From contig NC_079908.1 of NCBI RefSeq assembly GCF_024868665.1, positions 8,406,932 to 8,470,931 of the forward strand: DNA of 64,000 nt, read 5' to 3'. Below the pieces are notes generated by a model, which did not search any database, was not told the origin of the DNA, and was given only the letters and a program-made list of their open reading frames with translations. The position numbers were made by a program, and so were the translations under genes. This document shows, one piece after another, positions 52,101 to 61,100 of this stretch (position 1 is its first letter; each line of letters opens with the position of its first letter). Origin of the DNA: Triplophysa rosa (lineage: Eukaryota; Chordata; Actinopteri; Cypriniformes; Nemacheilidae).

Positions 52101-55100
52101 AATTCATTTAAAAATGTGTAACTGTAACACTTGCATACATTTTTACATTTTTGTATGTATATACATGTATATTTCAGTTTGCATTGCTGCATAGTTATGA
52201 CCACATGATTGTTTAAATCAGATCATTTGGTGTTTTGGGGTTTAAATTATAGATCTAATAATTTGAACACTTTTAACAATAATGCTGTACAAATTCTTCA
52301 TTTATTATAAGAACAATTAAAATATATGTGACTTCCTGCTCTTGATGGTCTGCAGGTGCTATGGTCATTTTTTATACAAATAACATTCATAAAGAATTCC
52401 ATTTACACAACTATGAAAGCGATGGAAGATCATATTTTGGGGGTTGTTTGGACAATGTCACAATAGGAATATGGATGTTGAACTATGAGATCATATGGTA
52501 GCTGTCTCTGTTTTCTGTTTGCCTAAGCCATTTTGAACCACAACCATTTCTCTACTTTAATCTATAGCCAGAATGATGTAATGAAAGCAGTTCATACAGC
52601 CCTTGTAAAGCCCAGAAATGACCATGACTGACTTAGTCCTATTGATTACACTGTGCAGATGAGAGACGAATTAAGAGACGAATCCTGCCAGTCGATATCT
52701 GTTTACACTTTGCTTTGTGTCCGCATGTGTACAGAAAAGAAGCCATCCATTAAAAACTGGTAAAAAAATATGATTAACCCGGAATGTGTTGTTAGTGTAT
52801 TGAATGGCCTATGAACAGAACAAAACCGTATGTTACTGTTCTTGCACTTGACTGCATCGACAGACAGTGCTGTATTAGTAATCAAAGTTATCACCATCTG
52901 CTGTTTGGTTTCAGTGATAAGAGGACTATTTGTGTTTTGATGGATTTGCAATGTTACCTCAGCAACCTGATTTAAATACACTGCTATTGCCATAGCATGT
53001 TGTCATGTGACAAGCAACCTAAATGTTTACAAGGGCCTTGTGTTTCACCTCTGGTTTAGGATTTCGGTAGCTCAATCACAACAGAAGAAGCCGGATAGGA
53101 TAAAGGGCAAGTATGACCCATGGGAAAAGCCCTATCCTGTCCACTAGTAAGGGATGTCCTGATAAGGTCTGAGATATTTGCAAGCCAAAGGAAATGTTGT
53201 AATCCTGTCTCATTCGTCTCTTACCTGAGGATAGGAAGGTCTTGATTGAACACTGCTGTTGCACGCTTGGACACGCCTAATCGTTTTTTTTTTTGTTTAC
53301 TTGTTTACAAGCATTTATTGCAATTTCCTCTCTTTGTAAGCATTTTTTTAGCTTCCTCCCATTGTACGGCTGTGTTTTAGTGGATGGCTTTTGGAGTGCG
53401 AGGCTATTATCAGTCAATGTTTTGATCGCACAGAGATCAAACATTCTTTGATACACAAGATAATTACATTAAAGGGCATCATTACATTAAAGACCTTTAT
53501 ACAAAAATTCTCTTTAGAACGTGTATTTATTTAGACTTATTTAATCATTTAGGTTGTGTAGACACTTGACTACAAATCGGTTCTGATTTCATAAGCACTC
53601 TCATTATTCTGTGTTTATCACGGGGACATGGGCACTAATAAATTCACAATTCCATACGATCGTCAACCTTCAAATGAAAAAATCTGTTTTTACCATACTG
53701 ATTGGTCAGATACAATTGTTGGTGGTTTAATACCCATGTGACGTCTCAACGTTTTTAAAGCATTTATTTTGTGTGTGTTTTTTTAAGCATAGTTTTCCAT
53801 TGTCAGACTAGTGATTGTCACATCCACAACGGTCCATATTCCTCCTACATGGGCACATGAAAATTAAAATAAAATAACTATTGTGTACAAATGTACAAAA
53901 CCATAAGTGATAATACCCAACAAATGGAGAACATAACTCCATTTGTTGGGTATTATCACTTATGGTTTTTACATTTTAATTCACAGAAACCCCACAAAGT
54001 ATGTTATCTCTCAAAAACATGCCTCCTTTTTTTGTCACATCCATAACACACAAATGTTTCCCTCCTTCAAAATAAACAACCTGTTTATAGTTTCTGATCA
54101 GGAGGTTTAGTAAAATACAAATATATATAGTTCAATATATTGGTGATAAATACATTCTCTGTCCTAAAATGTCACCTCCATAACGCTGGAATTGCCCATT
54201 TGTAAGTACTTTTTACGTCCCCAACATTCCCACATCCCTTTCACGCACCCTATGTAACCAATTCAAAAATCATTCTCAAAATAGGTTTGTAATATGTTAT
54301 TAAAACATGTTAGAAGAACACATGCATTATATTAGACTACTTTGCGCCGTATCTTTAAAACCTATCGTTGCCTATTTGTTTACACACTCGGTTGATAAGG
54401 AGACTCCTGTCCACGAGAGCACGTGTGACCTGACTCCGCCCACCGTCTCAGGCTCTGCCTCTCTATTTACTTGTGAAACAGATGCAGATATCGTATTTCT
54501 GAAGTATCACGGCGAAAGGTTCATATAAAACAACACGTCTCTATATTCAGTCATTTTTAACAATGACCTTCTGCTAAGTTTGCTGTGAAGTTACAGGCAC
54601 GTTGGTCTAAGAAACACGCTTCACCTCATGCGTTTGCTACACTCAGTTTGAATCGTTTCTTTAGTCGGATGATAAAACGAGCTTTGTAACATCACTGTCC
54701 GGCGTCAAGATGACTTTGGGTGGCGTGTCGATCGCTGGCAGCCCCTCCGCGGGCAGACTGTGTGCAGATGATGGGATACACAAATTACTGGAGAGCAGCA
54801 TCATCTCTCACGACAGCATCAACCGGTTGTAAGTTTTTAAAAGATCGACACTCTTGTTATTTGATGTTTTACGCTAGTTGTGTATTTCATTAACGCATGC
54901 GCGCGGAATCCACGTAGACGTGCACCCACGACGTCACACTTTAAAGTTTGCATTTGCGCGTTTGGAATGCGCTTTTGTTTACAGCACAGTGCGTTCAATC
55001 GATCTTTACGTATTGCGTCATCATGTGTGTTCCTTGGGGATCAAACCCATGACCTGTGTGTTGCTAACGCAATGCTCTACCAATTGAGCTACGGAAATTA

Positions 55101-58100
55101 GGGCTGTCACGATTATTAAATAATCGTCTCATCGCGATTGTTTGACCTCGTCGCGATGGTTTCGGATCATCGCAATTATTGCACATCTCTATAGAAGACA
55201 CTAGGGGGAGCTGTAGTGCACCTGCATATTGCATATTTTAGTGTATATATGGTTACTAAAGCATGGTAATACTTGTCAAATGTACCACCACAACACAATC
55301 ACTTTAAAAAAAAACTAAAACATACAAATTACCTGCAGTACAATTTAATATTATTTAAGCAAATCTCAGTGTGAAAACCAGTCTACCAAAATTTCATTAA
55401 CATAGAAATGAACTTTTATTGTAGTCTTGCAAGTGAGAAAAAAACAGACTAGAAGCTTTTCTATAACTGATAGTATTTTAATGGTGGCTTCAATTCACAC
55501 CTGATCAATTTACTTAATTTACAAGTATTTGGCGGTTGTATTATTGACAGGTAAAAGCCTAAACCTTAAATATATGATGACCCAATTTTTTCCGATGTAT
55601 TTCCAATAAAAAAACATAGTCTTGTATTCAGAACAATATGGTCGTTTCAATCGCTGAATCAAAAATGTATGAGAATTAAATGTCAAAGCTCAAAAACAGA
55701 CAATTAATCGTCATAATCGCCAAAGCCCTAAAACAGACAATTAATCGTCATAATCGCAATGATTTATTAGACAATTAATCGTCAGTCAAATTTCATAATC
55801 GTGACAGCCCTAACGGAAACATATTTACATAATAAAAATGTGAGGCTGGAGATGCTGAGAAAAATGTGACGTCGTTTAATATTTTACCAAATAGTGATTG
55901 TGTTGTATCTTTCTTTCTAAGCTCCAAAGGTCAATGATGTTATGATTGCTTGTTCTTACCATGGTGACTGTACAGTGTTCCTTTCGGTTAAGAAGTAAGT
56001 TATTGAGGAAGTATACAGTATTTATTCAAATGCACTGAAACTCAAAAAGCTGTTTGTATGTGTCACGTGGAGGCTGTTGGGAGTCAAAACAAAATGAAGT
56101 GTAGTTTCACACCTTACATCACTCTTACCATTTTCCTGTCCTCAGTAAACAGGACGTCCTTGCCACACGTTTTTGTCATTATGCAAAAACCAAGTCCCAT
56201 GGAACAGTACAATGCATTGTGCATGCATGCAAATTTATTGAAACATTTTAAACTTTAGACTATTGCAAGTGGAGCAAAGAAACAAGAAAGTTCATTAAAG
56301 GAAGGTTTACGGTAAACAGTCTTAGTTTATGTAAACACATCAGAATTGATTCTGAAATGTGCAATAGAGAAACAGCCATGGTGCTGATTTATATAATGAC
56401 TTAAATGTGATGCTGTCAGTGGTCACATTGATGAAATGTTCGGTTCGCCATTACACATCTGTCATCTCATCTTTCTTTATCCTCCCTTTTCCTGCTCTTA
56501 CACACAAACCCACATGCTTAAATGAAAACATCTGTGTTTGTATTGCATTGTACAGTGCAGAAGACGGAGATACCAGTAGATTTAAGTGCGGTTGGACAGT
56601 TCTTGACCCACGTTTAAGTGTTCACCATTGGTTTATTAGTGGGGTGCGTTGAACATCTTGGGCCGCAGCTCAAGATTTTGTTTCTGCGGTGGGCATTCTG
56701 GGAATAGTTTATACAATATAAAAATTGTTTTCCCAGAACAACAAGGCTTGAAGGAATTGAATGGAATATAAAGATGCATTGCAGAGTGCCTTGCAAAGGG
56801 GTCAGGGTTTTTTGGAGAGCACCCAAATTGTACAAAATTTCTCGGATACGAACTCAAAACCAAAATGTCTAGCTTTTTAACACGTCTCAGATATTTTGAA
56901 AGTAACACTAGCACATGAGCGTGTGGTGATGTCTGGCTTGTACAGTGTCGCGGAGCACAGGAAAACCACACATTAACAAGCTGCAGACCTTACATTGTAT
57001 GTTTATGTTCGTTGGAAATCAGATGGCACTACCATCTTGCCTAAAAGTGCAGAAATAATAATGCATGTATTTTTGAGAATAAAAACAGAAGCAGGACATA
57101 TACTAAAGGTGGATATTTTAGCTGGTAGGACATAAATTAAGGTGTTGTGCCAACTCTGGTAAGAATCAACGCTTTATTATAGTTAAAGAAAAAAGGTTCA
57201 AGGTTTACAACAGATCTTCAAAGAGATGAAAGAGTCAGTCACGTGCACACACTCCCACAATGCTTCATTCTGACGCTTTCAAATCGCCCGACAATAACAC
57301 CCTCATAAAAACACATACGGTTACGCACACGACTCGGAACACCAGGCATGCACACAATAAATGCATCCGTGCCCATTCACACTCGCCAGTTTTACATAGT
57401 TTGGATGTCATTGATTTGAGGGAGATGTGTTGCATGGGATTACTGAAAGACCACAGATTCCCCAGCTGTCGCAGAGATGGGGAACAGAGTGTTCTTGTTT
57501 GCGTCCTGCACAGAGAGTTCGTGTGTGAGCTAATGCCCTCAAAAAGGAGTCCTCCCATATTCCCCGGCTGAGTACAGTGCGTCACGTTCCGCTTGGGGTG
57601 CAGGACACATCAGAATGGGATATAAAGAAATAGCACAGCCTTTCCTTATACATGTTAGTTAAGGAACATCTGTTTTCTCAGTGCAAATTTCACCCGTGTG
57701 ATTATAGGGTTAGTTCAAGAAAAAATGTGAAAATCTGTTGTTATTTACTTATCCTTGTGTTGGTCCAAAACTGTTTCTTACATTAAATATAAGGTTAAAT
57801 TTGGAAGAATGTTGATGCTGTCCTTTTCCGATATGTGACCCTGGACAACAAAACCAGTCTTGTGGGTCAATTTTTCGAAATTGAGATTTTTACATAATCT
57901 GAAAGCTGAATAAGTCAACTTTCTATAGATATATGAGTTGTTAGAATAGGACAATATCTGGCTGAGATACAACCGTTTAAAACTGAGGAATCTGAGAGCG
58001 CAAAAAAATCAAAATATTGAGAAAATTGCCTTTGAAATTGTTAATCAGGGGCACTGTGGCAGACCATCCACTCACAAAAATAAAGTTTTTATATATTTAA

Positions 58101-61100
58101 GGAAGGAAATTTACAAAATATCTTCATGGAACATGATCTTTACTTAATATCCTAATGATTTTTGGCATAAAAGAAAAATCGATAATTTTGACCCACACAA
58201 TGTATTTTTGTCTTTTACAAAAAATGTTCCCGTGCTACTTAAGACTGGTTTTGTGATCCAGTGTCACATATAATGAAAGTGAATGGGGACTGAGACTGAC
58301 ATCATATTTACGTAAACCTCTGTATCTCTTTCGTGCACCTCAGCATCAGCGAGAGCTTCCTGACAGTAAAAGGCGCGGCTCTTTTCCTTCCGCGTGGAAA
58401 TGGCTCCTTCTCTTCCTGCTCCCCCAGAATCTCAGCACAGCGCAGCAAACATGCAGGTATGGGCATCTGTAAAACACCTCACGCAGACTACACAAAGGAT
58501 ATGAACGTGTGTGTGATTTATTTGTGATTTCTGATTGAATTGCACAGGTGACATTCAACAGCACCTGCAGACCATGTTCACTTTACTGCAGCCGGAGGAT
58601 AACATCCGCCTGGTGAGAACCAACATAAATGCATGTCGTGTAACTGTGCTGCAAAATCTAATGAGATGCCCGTGAAGGAAACCTATTTGGGCATTAAATG
58701 CATTCTTTTACAAAAAGTGTGGACGGCAAAATGCACCTTTAAGATACCTAGTTTGGGACAAAGTTTAATGCATTGCATGATTCTTTTGTGAATACGACAA
58801 TCCCATAATTCATTGCAAATATGTTGGAACACACTTACATACTATAGATTCAATCTTTTGTTTCAGTTGTATGCTAAACGTATTATTTGATATATATTCA
58901 TATATAACTCTGTACCCTTCTACAGGCTGTACGGCTGGAGAGCGTTTTGCCCCAGTATACCCGCTACATGGTGGTGGTCTCCACCAACGGCAGACAGGAC
59001 ACAGAGGAGAGCGTGGTGCTGGGCATGGACTTCAGTTCTTCTGACAGGTGTGTGTTGAGAAGTTCCCCCAAAAAGGAAAATTCTGTCATCATTTACTCAC
59101 CTTAAATTGTTCCAAATCTGTATACATTTCTCGCAACAGACTCAAGTGCTGTTTGACTGGCATGCTTATGGATGCTTAAAAGAATGTTGGAATGCAGTTC
59201 TTGTTCAAAAAGCCTATATTGTGTGCTCAAAAGTTTGGTATTGTAAAGAATACTTAAGCTCTTAGCAAATAAGCAGAAAAAATCATGACATTTGTGTGTT
59301 GCAGTTCCTGTTCCATAGGAATGGTGCTTCCACTTTGGAGTGACACACGGATCCATCTGGATGGAGATGGGTAAGTGTGATAAATCTGTGGGGCTTTTTT
59401 CTTTGATGGGATAGCTTTAAGATCGGAAAAAAATTGATCCTAGTGTGATGTACAGATCCTTATAAAAACCTTATAAATGCACTGATGTTCATGGATCGGA
59501 TTCTTCTTTAGTTCAAAAATACTGTTTCTTGTGTTCACTCATCTCTTCTTCACAGGGGTTTCAGCGTGTCCACAGATAACAAGATACACGTATTCAAGCC
59601 AGTCTCTGTACAAGCCATGTGGTAAGTGCTTTTCCAAATCCAAACATTCAGAAGACAGCGTTAAAATATGTTAATTAAAGGAACAATACGGCATTTTTAG
59701 GAGGATCTATTGACAGAAATGCAATATAATATACAAAACTATTTCTTCAGAGTTGTTTAAAGACCTTATGTAATGAACCATTATGTTTGTAATACCTTAG
59801 AATAAGCTGTTTATATCTACATACGGAGCGGGCCTACATGCATTGAATTCGCCGCCATGTTTTGTACAGCAGCCCTAAACGGACAAACAACTCTACAACG
59901 CGCGTTTCCTCTTCCTCTCCGCTGCGGTATCGTGGTGAAACGGATCACGGGATGATCCGTGATCTGTACGGATCGTGCTCTCCGGTGCGGAACGCACATG
60001 ACCCGCGGATTAACTGAAAGTTTATTCATCATTGAGTAAAAGAGTAAAACGCGCTCTCTCTCGCTCTCCAGTTTCAGCTCCAACGCGCTCTCTCTCGCTC
60101 TCCAGTATCTGGACGAGTACAATATTAAAGCGGTTCCAGATAAACAATGACGCTCAAAACTGCTCCGTCGCACAGCTAATATTACACAACAACATATATT
60201 TGTATGTTAGTATGTTACTCGCATACTGATCCGAATCAAAGCATCCTCCTCGGGGGTGATTTTTAGACGATCTTTCTCTCCAACGTCTCTCTGCTGGAAA
60301 GTATCTCCATAGATATCTGTGAGTATCTCTGCTAAAAGCCTTAGTGCCGCGGGTCTTAACGCGTCTCTGCTGTAAAGCCTTTATAATATTAACGCAGGTC
60401 CTAGCTCCTGCCTGACTTTATACTTCTTTTTAAACGTAAAATCCACAAACCGTTTATTTTATGTAATACATAAGTCATAGCTCTTTCTACAGTCTTTCTA
60501 ATGCCCGCAAAATCTTTTCCCTGCGTCAACATGAGAACGACATCTTTTTGTACTGTGGTGGCCACCGTCGTGTTTGGACTGAGCGATTCGTGGCAAATCT
60601 ATAATACAACGCTAGTGGCCGCTGTTAATTAAGAACTGCGCCTTTAAAGCTGCAATCTGTAACTTTATCACCATCTGTGTTTGACACAAAAGTTGCAGGT
60701 TGCTTTAGGTACTTTTCTTCAGTCAAATGAAGTGAAATTAAATTACCCATGAAATTTTACCCGACAGCTCAACCCAAGGCCTTAAACTTACCGTTGCAGT
60801 GTATTGCAGAGACACTGAACCCTGGGTGTACTTGCTGAATAGCAGAATTTTGTTCTTTTTTAACCAAAAAATATATGGATCCAGCCCTGGTCGTGATATG
60901 ATGACAGGTGTCAAGAGCCCCTGTTTCGTTCTCCCAGGTCTGCCCTTCAGTCTCTTCATAAGGCCTGTGAAGTGGCCCGCGGTCAGAACTACTTTCCAGG
61001 CAGTCTCTTCATGACGTGGGTGAGTTATTACCAGAGCCGCGTGTCCTCTGATCAAGTCTGCATCAATGAGTGGAACGCCATGCAGGACGTGCAGTCCCAT

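Noticed and set aside
55016..55097. Functional tRNA-Ala gene
   Set aside because: A and B boxes and an AGC loop are present, but the acceptor stem does not pair over seven bases and a repeat tail follows, so it is a tRNA-derived SINE piece.
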